Below, piece after piece: positions 1 to 10,887 of a stretch of DNA of 54,170 bases (within the stretch, counting starts at the first letter, position 1; each line of letters starts with the position of its first letter). Under the pieces are notes generated by a model. It made no database searches. It was not told the DNA's origin and was given only the letters and a program-made list of their open reading frames with translations. Both the position numbers and the translations under genes were made by a program. The DNA is from Phycisphaerae bacterium. Lineage in GTDB: Bacteria; Planctomycetota; Phycisphaerae; Phycisphaerales; UBA1924. Location: the NCBI GenBank assembly GCA_030426395.1, contig JAUHYE010000008.1, positions 1-54,170 of the forward strand, given 5' to 3'.

Positions 1-25
1 GCGCCGCATGAAGTGGCTGTGAGCG

Positions 26-544
26 CTATGCCCGCTGGGGTTCCAGCGCGTCGAGCATCGCCGCGTACGTCCCGGTCACCGGCTCGCCCAGCGTGGGCCC
101 CAATATGTGCCGCAGTTCGCCGATGGCCTCGTGGCACCGCGCGACCGTGTGCACCCGGCTGACGGCCGCCTCGAACACGCAGAACTGCCCGAGCCCCTCG
201 ATCTCGTCGAGCTTGATCCGCACGTTGGCGCGCATCAGGGCCACGCGCGTCTTGCAGACCACGCGCCAAGTCGGCGGGTCGCTCTGGCCGAAGCGCAGCC
301 GCATCTGGGCCTCGTCGTACACGGTGAACTGGCACAGGTGCGGGGCCAGGGCGTCGCTGCGGTCGTAGAAGACGTACTCCACTGGCTCGTCGGCGGCCTC
401 GCGCTTCTTGAACACGCCGCTGGGCACGCGGAAGTAGGTGTCGCGAAGTTCCAGGGTGGTCAACGGCGTCGCGCCGGCGCGTAGCAGGGCGGCCATCGCC
501 ATCTCCGGGTCGCGCAGCTCGCATCGGAACTCGACGTTCTGCAT
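26..544 (-). CDS. CYTH-domain protein (class IV adenylate cyclase-like)
   Basis: A 172-residue protein that resembles the CYTH / triphosphate tunnel metalloenzyme superfamily, whose members act on triphosphate-containing substrates (class IV adenylate cyclase, thiamine triphosphatase and relatives). Visible signatures are the N-terminal strand NVEFRCEL, the DTYFRVPSG strand near residue 35, and VRIKLDEIEGLGQFCVFEA near residue 110. The usual ExExK metal motif is degenerate: it reads NVEFR, so its first Glu and its Lys are replaced. The ATG at 544 was chosen over a TTG 36 bases further upstream because a purine-rich GGAAAGG stretch lies about 9 bases before it. It reads away from ligA, separated by the tandem array. 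Family call is good; the substrate cannot be read from sequence. Confidence 0.75.
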   Translation of the reverse strand: MQNVEFRCELRDPEMAMAALLRAGATPLTTLELRDTYFRVPSGVFKKREAADEPVEYVFYDRSDALAPHLCQFTVYDEAQMRLRFGQSDPPTWRVVCKTRVALMRANVRIKLDEIEGLGQFCVFEAAVSRVHTVARCHEAIGELRHILGPTLGEPVTGTYAAMLDALEPQRA

Positions 545-704
545 GGGCGGGGCCTTTCCGGACGCGGCCTTCGCGCCCAACGGTGCTATCGGGCCAACGC
601 CCCGGCGCCTTGAGCCCGGTCGCGGGTTTTCGGGCCCGGGCCCGCGGCTCGCGTTCGGGAAAACGGCCCCTCGGGCCTGCCAGGGCGGTTGGGGCGTCGC
701 TCCC

Positions 705-956
705 GGTCCAGGGGGAGCGGCAAACGGTCCACCGGGAGCCGCTCCCGGTCCAGGGGGAGCGACAAAAGGTCCACCGGGAGCCGCTCCCTGTCCACCGGGA
801 ACGACAAAAGGTCCACCGGGAACGGCTCCCGGTCCATCGGGAACGACAGAAGGTCCATCGGGAACGGCTCCCGGTCCATCGGGAACGACAGAAGATCCAC
901 CGGGAGCGACTCCCCATGGATCGGGAACGACGGAAGATCCATCGGGAACGGCTCCC
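705..956. repeat. 12-unit, 21-bp tandem array (six 42-bp dimers)
   Basis: Twelve consecutive 21-base units occupy 705-956 of the intergenic stretch 545-984. Units alternate between two types: one ends in GACAAAA or GACAGAA, the other in GCTCCC, and both begin GGTCCAYCGGGA. This gives a 42-bp higher-order period. Divergence rises toward the right end (units 10-12). Many dimers contain CCGGGAG...CTCCCGG and could form short hairpins. Because 21 is a multiple of three, open frames run through on both strands, but none has a ribosome binding site or a plausible product, so I treat the array as non-coding. Flanks 545-704 and 957-984 show nothing else recognisable. Confidence 0.9.
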
Positions 957-984
957 GGCGGGCCGCGAACATTCGGGATAACGC

Positions 985-4066
<3,082 letters not shown>

Positions 4067-4073
4067 TCCGGGG

Positions 4074-4745
4074 TTACGGGCAGCCCGCGTCGAACTCGTT
4101 CTGGAACTCCAGGAAGTCGAACAGCGTGAGCACGCCGTCGCCGTCGAAGTCGGCGGCCAGATCGCCCGAGTCGAACAGGTTCTGGAACTCGAGGAAGTCG
4201 AAGAGCGTGAGCACGCCGTCGCCATCCAGGTTGGCCCGGCAGGTGCTACCGGCCTCGACGCGGATCGCTCCGGTCATGCCGGTGTGGAACGCGATGGTGC
4301 AGGTGTAGTAGTACGTGCCTGCGTCGTCGGCCGAGGGCGTCCACTCGATGAAGTCGTCGGTCGGGGCCGGGTCGGCGGTGAAGGCCTCGATGGGCTTGAG
4401 CGTGGCGTCTTCGATCACCGACTCGTCGGTGGTGACACGGTCGAACGATCCGTCCGAGCCCTCGACCTCGAGCGTGTCGTCGGTGATGGCAAATGGGTGC
4501 GACGAGCTGGCGCGGCGGAAGATGTACGTCTCGCCCGCCGTCAGCACCAGCGTGGGATCGACCGAAGAGAACTCGCCGCTGGAGTCTTCCCACGCGAGCA
4601 CGTAGTCGCTCGCGCCGATGTGTGTGATCGAGAACTCCACGCCGCTCTCGACGCGGAAGACGTTCGGCTCGGGCTGGGTGGTCTGCGCAAGGGCCGGCGC
4701 GGCAAGGGCGGCGACACCAACGGCAATGATGGTCTTCGGGTGCAT
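4074..4745 (-). CDS. Secreted cupredoxin-like protein with GC-type dockerin C-terminus (copy 1)
   Basis: A 223-residue exported protein. Residues 1-20 form a signal peptide ending ALA-Q. Residues ~28-163 form a cupredoxin-like beta domain with candidate type-1 copper ligands His83 (SSHPF), Cys149, His154 and Met157 (TCTIAFHTGM). Residues ~168-223 are two near-identical calcium-loop repeats, LDGDGVLTLFDFLEFQN and FDGDGVLTLFDFLEFQN, bounded by Cys169 and Cys222 (terminal GCP); those cysteines could pair. An unknown electron-transfer or binding role outside the cytoplasm is likely. A clear GGAGG precedes the ATG by nine bases. It is a tandem paralogue of the next gene. Copper binding is inferred from ligand spacing. 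Confidence 0.85.
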   Translation of the reverse strand: MHPKTIIAVGVAALAAPALAQTTQPEPNVFRVESGVEFSITHIGASDYVLAWEDSSGEFSSVDPTLVLTAGETYIFRRASSSHPFAITDDTLEVEGSDGSFDRVTTDESVIEDATLKPIEAFTADPAPTDDFIEWTPSADDAGTYYYTCTIAFHTGMTGAIRVEAGSTCRANLDGDGVLTLFDFLEFQNLFDSGDLAADFDGDGVLTLFDFLEFQNEFDAGCP

Positions 4746-4896
4746 GGCTTCCTCCGGGTGCGGATATGGATATCACAAGCATCGCGTTTCCCGGCAGGCA
4801 GAGGGTGTTGGTTCGATAATGCACTGGAAAACCCCAGCCGTCGTGGGAGGCCCCGCAACGGCTGGGTATCGGATGAGAGGTTTGTTCAGGCCGCGT

Positions 4897-5565
4897 TCAG
4901 GGGCAGCCGGCGTCGAACTCGTTCTGGAACGCCAGGAAGTCGAAGAGTGTCAGCGATCCGTCACCGTCGAAGTCGGCGGCCAGGTCGCCGCTGTCGAACA
5001 GGTTCTGGAACGCGAGAAAGTCGAAGATCGTGAGCGAACCGTCGCCGTCGAGGTCGGCTCGGCACGCGCTTCCTGCTTCGATGCGGATCGCTCCGACCAT
5101 GCCCGTGTGGAACGCGACGTGGCATGAATAGAAATAGTCGCCCGCATCGTCGGCCGACGGCGTCCACTCGATGAAGTCGTCGGTGGGCGCGGGGTCGGCG
5201 GTGAACTGCTCGATCGGGTCGAGCACGGCCGCCTCGATGATGGCCAGGTCGGTCGTGGTGCGTTCGTACGTGCCGTCGCTACCCTCGACGGGCAGCGTGT
5301 CGTCGCAGATCAGGAACGGGTGCGAGGCGGTCAGCCGGCGGAACGTGTATGTCTCGCCCGCGGTCAGGATGAGTGTTGGGTCCTCGATGTCGACGAAATC
5401 TCCGCCGCTGTCAGACCAATTGAACAAGAAACTGGTGGCGCCGAGGTTGTTCAGTGTGAGCTCGACGCCGCCGGGAATGCGGTAGACGTTGGGCTCGGGC
5501 TGGGTCGTCTGGGCAAGCGCGGGCGCGGCTATCGCCAGCCCGGCAGCAGCAAGTGTGCGGTGCAT
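4897..5565 (-). CDS. Secreted cupredoxin-like protein with GC-type dockerin C-terminus (copy 2)
   Basis: A 222-residue paralogue of the neighbouring gene, sharing segments such as EAGS-CRA-LDGDG and TADPAPTDDFIEWTPSADDAG almost unchanged. Signal peptide residues 1-18 (APALA-Q). Candidate copper ligands are His82, Cys148, His153 and Met156. The dockerin-like repeats read LDGDGSLTIFDFLAFQN and FDGDGSLTLFDFLAFQN and end in GCP. A GGAGG sequence lies seven to eight bases before the ATG. The stronger conservation of the C-terminal repeats and the middle segment than of the N-terminal beta strands suggests duplication followed by divergence of the binding face. 151 bp separate it from copy 1, with no visible terminator between. 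Confidence 0.85.
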   Translation of the reverse strand: MHRTLAAAGLAIAAPALAQTTQPEPNVYRIPGGVELTLNNLGATSFLFNWSDSGGDFVDIEDPTLILTAGETYTFRRLTASHPFLICDDTLPVEGSDGTYERTTTDLAIIEAAVLDPIEQFTADPAPTDDFIEWTPSADDAGDYFYSCHVAFHTGMVGAIRIEAGSACRADLDGDGSLTIFDFLAFQNLFDSGDLAADFDGDGSLTLFDFLAFQNEFDAGCP

Positions 5566-5641
5566 CGTGGACCTCCGTTCTCGTGGTGTGTTCTCTCACG
5601 AGCACAGGTATCAACGTGAGTCCGGCGTTGCACGATCGCAC

Positions 5642-5664
5642 AAAAAAACCGGCCTTGGGCCGGT
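5642..5664 (-). terminator. Intrinsic terminator of the TPR lipoprotein gene
   Basis: On the minus strand ACCGGCC and GGCCGGT pair around a 3-base loop and are followed by seven T residues. It lies 25 bases past the stop of the gene ending at 5690. Confidence 0.85.
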
Positions 5665-5689
5665 GCGTTGTCGTTGGCGTGAAGCGCGA

Positions 5690-6703
5690 TCAGCTGAAGC
5701 GGCTGAGCAACTCGCGGATCTTCGGCTGCCTCGGCTCGATCTGGAGGCTCTTGCGGAAGTTCTGAAGTGCCTCTTGCAGGGCCGTGGTGTCGGAGTTGTC
5801 GCTCCAGATGAACTGGTTGAGCTTGTAGACGCCCATGCCGTTGAGGGCCGGGTAGTGCTTCTCGTCGATCTCGAGAGCGCGAGAGAAGCTGGTCATGGCC
5901 GCTTCGTAGTCGCCCATGCGGAACAGGGCCGCGCCGCGACGCTCCCACGCCAGCGGTGTCTCGTTCGTGCGCAGGAGCTGGTCGAGCACGTTGACGACCT
6001 GCGCGTCCTGTCCCATCGCTCGCAGGCTCTCGGCCAGGTTCACGAGTAGTTCGGGTGAGATCGGGTCGACCAACTCGGCGGCCTGCTGATATTCGTCGAC
6101 GGCTCGCTGATGCTCGTCCATGGCCGCGTAAATCGAGCCGAGGTTGATACGGGCCGGGGCGCTGTTGGGGTCGAGGAACACCGCACGTTCCGCGAACGGG
6201 CGCGCGAGGCGCGGCTCTTCGGCTTGCATGTACGCGACCGAGACATTGATGTTGGCCAGCGGGTCCGTCGGATCGAGTTCGAGCGATGTGAGGTAGGCGC
6301 GGATGGCGTCGCTCACGCGGCCCATCATCTGGAGGGCCCGGCCGAGTTTGAAGTGGGTCCTGGGATTGTTCGGGTCGAGGCTGACCGCTTTCACGAAGTT
6401 CTGTTCGGCCTCTTCGGGTCGATCAAGGTCGATCAACACATCGCCCGCGCCAATGTATGCCCGCGTCAGAAGGGGGTTGAGTTCGATGGCGCGTTGAAAT
6501 TCGACCAGAGCGGCCTCGGGATCTCCCAAGCGCACGTGGTTGACGGCAAGTTCGGCGGCGTCCTCGGCGGCCTGAGTTTGGGCCCGCTTCTCGGGCGAGG
6601 GCCCCGAGCTGCACGCCGTCAGGCACAGGCCTGCACCGACCACGGCGGCCAAGAGCGCCACCCTGGTCGAGGTCCGTCGTGTGCGAGCCTGCCTGTCGAT
6701 CAT
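5690..6703 (-). CDS. TPR-repeat lipoprotein
   Basis: A 337-residue protein with an N-terminal hydrophobic stretch and lipobox LTAC (Cys31), so it is probably lipid-anchored to a membrane on the periplasmic side. The rest is a run of about eight tetratricopeptide repeats (for example AYIGAGDVLIDLDRPEEAEQ and HFKLGRALQMMGRVSDAIRA), which form a helical scaffold for protein contacts. The ATG at 6703 was chosen because it begins the signal sequence and is preceded by GGAAGGGG; the frame extends 83 codons further upstream without homology-like content. It is monocistronic, ending at an intrinsic terminator. The partner is unknown. Confidence 0.85.
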   Translation of the reverse strand: MIDRQARTRRTSTRVALLAAVVGAGLCLTACSSGPSPEKRAQTQAAEDAAELAVNHVRLGDPEAALVEFQRAIELNPLLTRAYIGAGDVLIDLDRPEEAEQNFVKAVSLDPNNPRTHFKLGRALQMMGRVSDAIRAYLTSLELDPTDPLANINVSVAYMQAEEPRLARPFAERAVFLDPNSAPARINLGSIYAAMDEHQRAVDEYQQAAELVDPISPELLVNLAESLRAMGQDAQVVNVLDQLLRTNETPLAWERRGAALFRMGDYEAAMTSFSRALEIDEKHYPALNGMGVYKLNQFIWSDNSDTTALQEALQNFRKSLQIEPRQPKIRELLSRFS

Positions 6704-6961
6704 CCACTGCCCCTTCCAAACACGTCCGATGCGGCCAGCCTGTTGACGAGCCCTTCCAACGATCGGCAAGCCGGGCGAGTTCGGCCCAACACACCGGGAG
6801 AGGCCATTATCGCACCCAAAGGCGGCCGAGATGAGGTGTTGCACCCAGCAAAGCCCAACTCTGGCCCCGACGCGCAATTTCGGCCGATAAGACCCTGAAT
6901 GGTTCCACGCCATTGTTGCGAACCAAAACTCATCTAACGCCCTCGACTCCACAAAGGCTTT

Positions 6962-7780
6962 ATGTCCCCGATCCCATCGTCCATCTCGGGCCTCCAGATC
7001 AGTTTCGATCGATTTGTGAGGGTTTTACTCGCTGTTTTATTCACTGGACTGTGGCTGGCTGCCGCATCCGGGTGCGCCCGGCGATCCGAGTTGCCGGTAA
7101 CGCTGACCTTCCGCAACGTGCGGGCCGTGGTCGTGCAGGGCGACAGCACCGATGGCCGCAGCCGGGTGACGCGGAGCGAGTGGGACCAGATCTGGCCGGT
7201 GGTCATCCGCCACCACAAGGTGAGCAACCGGATGGCGATGAAGCCCAGCTTCGACTCAGGTCCGCCGACGATGGATTCGATTGCGGGTGTAGAGGTGCGG
7301 GACTACACCGCCAACATCGTGGTGGACAGCTTCAGTGGGCTCTCGAAGCTGCACCGGAGCCTGGAAGAACTGCAAGGGCAGCCGATCGCGCCGGGCCGTC
7401 GCCTGCAACTCTCGCTCAGCGACGTGTCTCTCGGCTTCTCGGGCAACTTCATCAGTGCAAGGCGGACCGAGATGCTCCAGGGCCGCACGCTGCCCGGGGC
7501 GACGGTGGTGCTGTACGACCGCGACCCCGACAGCCCGCGCATCGTGCGGGCCGATCAGACCGGCGAGTGGATGGCCCCGATCGTGACCACGCCCAACCAA
7601 CGGTCGGTGGTGGGCTACAGCGTGCCTCCCGGCGTGCGAGACCGTCCCGAGACGAGGCGGTACTTCCGCATCGACCTGCGCACCAACATCGGCGAGGACA
7701 TCGACGAACGCCGCTTCAACAGCGAGATCGACGCGATGCGCGGCGGGGTGGGCAGCTTCATCAACCGCATCACGGGCTAG
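6962..7780 (+). CDS. Hypothetical lipoprotein
   Basis: A 272-residue protein with a hydrophobic segment (residues ~18-34) ending in AASGC, a plausible lipobox with Cys38. The mature part begins with a predicted beta-rich region (ELPVTLTFRNVRAVVVQG) and has a later stretch, LPGATVVLYDRDPDSP, with a beta-sandwich look. I do not recognise the family. AAAGG lies just before the ATG. It is divergent from the TPR lipoprotein and sits 21 bp before a dehydrogenase gene that appears to have its own promoter hexamer. Confidence 0.65.
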   Translation: MSPIPSSISGLQISFDRFVRVLLAVLFTGLWLAAASGCARRSELPVTLTFRNVRAVVVQGDSTDGRSRVTRSEWDQIWPVVIRHHKVSNRMAMKPSFDSGPPTMDSIAGVEVRDYTANIVVDSFSGLSKLHRSLEELQGQPIAPGRRLQLSLSDVSLGFSGNFISARRTEMLQGRTLPGATVVLYDRDPDSPRIVRADQTGEWMAPIVTTPNQRSVVGYSVPPGVRDRPETRRYFRIDLRTNIGEDIDERRFNSEIDAMRGGVGSFINRITG

Positions 7781-7789
7781 CTGCGGCGC

Positions 7790-7795
7790 TACCGT
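7790..7795 (+). promoter_or_regulatory. Putative -10 element, leaderless type (TACCGT)
   Basis: TACCGT ends six bases before the ATG of the dehydrogenase at 7802, in the short gap after the lipoprotein gene. There is no Shine-Dalgarno sequence and no convincing -35. Confidence 0.45.
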
Positions 7796-7801
7796 CGGGG
7801 C

Positions 7802-8569
7802 ATGAGCGACTTCAAGGATCGTGTGGCCATCGTCACCGGCGCGAGCGCGGGGATCGGCCTCTCGTGCGCCCGCATGCTGGCCGAGGGCGGCGCCATCGTC
7901 GTGGTCAACGCCCGCCGTGCCGGCCGTCTCGATGAACTGGTCGAGATCGACCACCAGCGCGTGAAGGCCGTCGCGGGCGACGCGGCCGAGCCCGAGGTCA
8001 TCGAGGTGATGCTCGAAGCGGCGAAGAAGGCCGCCGGGCGCGAGGCCGACCTGGTCATCGCCAACGCCGGTCGTGGGCTGCGGGGTTCGCCGCTCGACTC
8101 CGAAGAGGCCGAGTGGGAAGAGGTGCTGCGCATCAACACGCTGGCGGCGGCCAGGCTCATGCGGGCGGCGATCCACAGGATGTTCGCCGAGGTTGGCGAC
8201 TACCAGGGCCCGCCCAAGCAACCGCGAGACGTGGTGGTGCTGGGCTCGACGGTAGGGCGGAACCTCAGCCCGTTCAGCAGCTTCTATGGGGCCGCGAAGG
8301 CCGCCGTGCACATGATGGCCGAAGCGATGCGGCGTGAGGCGGGGCCGAAAGGCGTGCGCGTCACGACCATCGAGCCCGGCGTGGTGGCCAGCGAGTTCCA
8401 GTCGGCGGCGGGATACGACCCCAAGGCCTTCGGCGAGTTCATGGAGTCGATGGCGCCCGTGCTGACGCCCGACGACGTCGCGCGAGCGATCCTGTTTGGC
8501 TGCTCGCAACCCGCGGGCGTGCACCTGAGCGAGATGATGCTGCGCCCGACCCGGCAGGCGTACCCGTAG
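7802..8569 (+). CDS. Short-chain dehydrogenase/reductase (SDR) family oxidoreductase
   Basis: A 255-residue cytoplasmic NAD(P)-dependent oxidoreductase of classical SDR type. The cofactor motif is TGASAGIG (residues ~13-20), followed by an acceptor region VVVNARRAGRLDELV, then IANAGRG (NNAG-like), and the catalytic Ser...Tyr-x3-Lys with VLGSTVG and FYGAAKAAV. The PGVV motif after the active site is also present. The Arg after the second strand hints at NADP preference, but that is a guess. The substrate cannot be deduced. The next gene is convergent. Confidence 0.9.
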   Translation: MSDFKDRVAIVTGASAGIGLSCARMLAEGGAIVVVNARRAGRLDELVEIDHQRVKAVAGDAAEPEVIEVMLEAAKKAAGREADLVIANAGRGLRGSPLDSEEAEWEEVLRINTLAAARLMRAAIHRMFAEVGDYQGPPKQPRDVVVLGSTVGRNLSPFSSFYGAAKAAVHMMAEAMRREAGPKGVRVTTIEPGVVASEFQSAAGYDPKAFGEFMESMAPVLTPDDVARAILFGCSQPAGVHLSEMMLRPTRQAYP

Positions 8570-8576
8570 CGCAACG

Positions 8577-8600
8577 AAAAGCCCGGGCGTGCGCCCGGGC
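8577..8600 (-). terminator. Intrinsic terminator downstream of the single-domain FKBP gene
   Basis: GCCCGGGCG and CGCCCGGGC (9-bp arms) face each other at 8581-8600. On the minus strand the hairpin is followed by four T residues, so it best serves the FKBP gene ending at 8624; the stem could also slow plus-strand transcripts leaving the dehydrogenase gene. Confidence 0.7.
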
Positions 8601-8623
8601 CTCATTGAGTCGTGGACCGTTGC

Positions 8624-8965
8624 TTACTTCACCTCGAGCAGTTCGATGTCGAAGATGAGGTTGGCGCGGGGCGGGATCGCCGGGGGCGAGCCGCGCTCGC
8701 CGTAGCCCAGGCTATAGGGGATCTCCAGGCGACGCTTGCCACCCTCCTTCATGCCCGGGATGCCGATCTGCCAACCCTGGATGAGATTGCGCAGCGGGAA
8801 TGTGATGGGCTCGCCGCGGTCGTAGCTCGAGTCGAACTGCGTGCCGTCCTCGAGGGTGCCGCGGTAGTGCACCTTGACGGTCGCGCCGTGAGGGCACTCG
8901 GTGCCGCTGCCGACCTCGACGTCTTCGGCGACCAGGCCGCCGGCCAGTTCCTTTCGCTCGGTCAT
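8624..8965 (-). CDS. FKBP-type peptidyl-prolyl cis-trans isomerase, single domain
   Basis: A compact 113-residue FKBP, with no signal peptide, that isomerises Xaa-Pro bonds. It contains the canonical pocket: VHYRGTL (Tyr), FDSSYDRG (Phe-Asp), IQGW, the Tyr in [11 protein letters not shown], and [17 protein letters not shown] at the end. The start at 8965 is fixed by AAGGAAG upstream; the frame is open further, but only as a shadow of the four-domain FKBP gene. It follows that gene on the same strand with a 59-bp gap, so the two may be co-transcribed, one for the cytoplasm and one for the envelope. Confidence 0.93.
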   Translation of the reverse strand: MTERKELAGGLVAEDVEVGSGTECPHGATVKVHYRGTLEDGTQFDSSYDRGEPITFPLRNLIQGWQIGIPGMKEGGKRRLEIPYSLGYGERGSPPAIPPRANLIFDIELLEVK

Positions 8966-9024
8966 TCGATTCGCTTCCTTTCTTCCCGGGTCGATCCCGG
9001 GTGTGGGTTCGTGTGGGTGGCGGT

Positions 9025-10785
9025 TTATCGCACTGTGGCCAGTTCGACCTCGAAGACGACGGGCGTGTTGGGCGGGATGATCGGCGGGCTGCCTTCCACG
9101 CCGAAGGCCTTGTCGGGGGCGAGTTCGATGCGTCGCACGCCGCCGACCTTCATGCCGATGATGCCCTTGCGCAGGCCGATGAGCTTGGGGTCGTCGTTCA
9201 GCGGCACGACCTGCAGTTCGCCCGTGGCAAACGTGTTGGCGACGTAGGTGCCGTCGGGGAGTTGCCCCAGGTAGTTGATCACGGCTTCCTGGCCCGCTTC
9301 GGCCGTTGGGCCCGAACCGACCACGACGTCGCGGATGGTGATGCCTTCTTCGATCTCCTTGGCCTCGCTCACGAACTCGGTCGAGAACTCGCGCGGCGGC
9401 TCCCAGGTGACCAGTTCGACCTCGAAGGTCAGCGTGGCGTTGGGCGGAATCACCGGCGGGTTGCCGGCCTCGCCGAAGGCAAGCTCGGGCGGGATCACGA
9501 TCTGCCGGGTTTCGCCGGGCTGCATGCCCAGGATGCCTTGTCGCCAGCCCTCGATGCCGATGAACTCGAGCGGGATCCTGATCGGCTCGCCCTGGTCGAA
9601 GCTCGACTCGAAGCGGGTGCCGTCCTCGAGCACGCCGAGGGTGTGCAGCGTGACGACCGCCTCCTCGGGCAGGGGCTCGCGGTCGGGGTCGCCTTCTTTC
9701 ACGACGCGCACGATCAGGCCGTTGTCGCGGGTTTCTTCGCTGATCCACTCGGTGCTCAGCTCGCGCGGGTTGACGAAACTGAGCAACTCGACCTCGAAGA
9801 CCAGGTCGGCGTTGGCCGGAATGACCGGTGGCGCGCCCTGCTCCCCGAACGCGAGCGCGGCGGGCACCTCGATGCGTCGCTTGCCGCCCGGCTGCATGCC
9901 CTCGAAGCCACGCGCCAGGCCCGGCAGCATGGCCGGGTCGGACAGGTCGAGCTGCGCCGCTTGGCCGGCGTCATAGGTCGAGGCGAACTGCTCGCCGCTC
10001 TCGGCCACCACGCCCAGGATCTGTGCGGCGACGCGAGCGCCGGTCTTGACGCCGCTGGGCTGCTGGCCCTCGCCGACCTCGATATCTCGGACGATCAGGC
10101 CATCGCCCATGTCCTGTGGCTCGCCCTCGAACTCGCTGGAGAGCTCCGGCTTCTTGGGCGGCTCGGGCGGCGGCACGGGCTGGGGCGACCGCACGCCCAT
10201 CAGCTCGACCTCGAACACCAGGTCGGCTCGCGGTGGAATCACCGGCGGGCTGCCGCCCTCGCCGTACGCCATGCTGTAAGGGATGTGCAGGACGCGCTTG
10301 CCGCCGACCTTCATGCCCTGCACGCCCTGGCTGAAGCCCTGGACGAAGCGCGCCAGGGCGAGGGTGAGTGGCTCGCCGCCGATGCTGGCGTCGAACTCCT
10401 CGCCGGTCTCGCGGAGCGTTCCCCGGTAGTGCACCGTGACGGTGTCGGCGGGCGTGGCCTCCTGGCCGTCGCCGATCAGCACGTCGTACACGCCGAGTTC
10501 GGTGAAGGGCTCGTCGGTCGGGGGCGGGGTTTCGAGCTGGTCCGATTGCTCGGCTGGTTGCTGAGCTTCGGTGCCGGTGTCTGGCCCCTCGCCCGAGACC
10601 GTGCCACCCGCAGGCTGCCCGCCGGATTCCTGTTCGGTGGTGCCCTGAGTCGCCGGGTCGGTCGTGCCACCGCCAGACTGGTCCTGGGAGTTGGAGTTGC
10701 CGCAACCGCCGACGAAGGCCGCGCCGGCGATCGCCAGGAGTGTCACGACGCGGGTTGGTGTGTTCGAGAGCTTGGTGTTATCCAT
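9025..10785 (-). CDS. Four-domain FKBP-type prolyl isomerase lipoprotein
   Basis: A 586-residue lipoprotein (lipobox FVGGC, Cys28), then a Gly/Gln/Ser/Thr-rich linker to about residue 90, then four tandem FKBP domains at roughly 96-198, 226-337, 352-461 and 480-585. Each ends in the typical PP-I-P-A-L-FEVEL strand. Domain 1 keeps the catalytic pocket best ([23 protein letters not shown]). Domains 2-4 lose some pocket residues: domain 2 has AAQILGV in place of the Tyr strand, domain 3 keeps the Trp (IEGW) but not the Tyr, and domain 4 has no Phe-Asp. One catalytic and three binding domains, acting as an envelope folding factor, is my inference. TACGAT sits five bases before the ATG. Confidence 0.9.
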   Translation of the reverse strand: MDNTKLSNTPTRVVTLLAIAGAAFVGGCGNSNSQDQSGGGTTDPATQGTTEQESGGQPAGGTVSGEGPDTGTEAQQPAEQSDQLETPPPTDEPFTELGVYDVLIGDGQEATPADTVTVHYRGTLRETGEEFDASIGGEPLTLALARFVQGFSQGVQGMKVGGKRVLHIPYSMAYGEGGSPPVIPPRADLVFEVELMGVRSPQPVPPPEPPKKPELSSEFEGEPQDMGDGLIVRDIEVGEGQQPSGVKTGARVAAQILGVVAESGEQFASTYDAGQAAQLDLSDPAMLPGLARGFEGMQPGGKRRIEVPAALAFGEQGAPPVIPANADLVFEVELLSFVNPRELSTEWISEETRDNGLIVRVVKEGDPDREPLPEEAVVTLHTLGVLEDGTRFESSFDQGEPIRIPLEFIGIEGWRQGILGMQPGETRQIVIPPELAFGEAGNPPVIPPNATLTFEVELVTWEPPREFSTEFVSEAKEIEEGITIRDVVVGSGPTAEAGQEAVINYLGQLPDGTYVANTFATGELQVVPLNDDPKLIGLRKGIIGMKVGGVRRIELAPDKAFGVEGSPPIIPPNTPVVFEVELATVR

Positions 10786-10790
10786 CGAGG

Positions 10791-10796
10791 ATCGTA
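10791..10796 (-). promoter_or_regulatory. Putative -10 element, leaderless type (TACGAT)
   Basis: On the minus strand TACGAT ends five bases before the ATG of the four-domain FKBP gene. No Shine-Dalgarno sequence is visible. Confidence 0.5.
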
Positions 10797-10876
10797 GCCG
10801 TTGGCCCGGTTGGCCCGGGTTTGGGTGAGTTTCTGTTTATGGATTTCCCGGAAGACGAAGCCCGCGCCGCACCCAC

Positions 10877-10882
10877 TACCAT
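10877..10882 (+). promoter_or_regulatory. Putative -10 element of pdxA, leaderless type (TACCAT)
   Basis: TACCAT ends five bases before a GTG that begins the conserved part of PdxA. It supports that GTG over the upstream in-frame start at 10801. Confidence 0.5.
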
Positions 10883-10887
10883 CGGCG

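Noticed and set aside
705-956. CRISPR array
   Set aside because: The units are contiguous, without spacers, and no cas gene is nearby. The same holds for the array at 13.5 kb.
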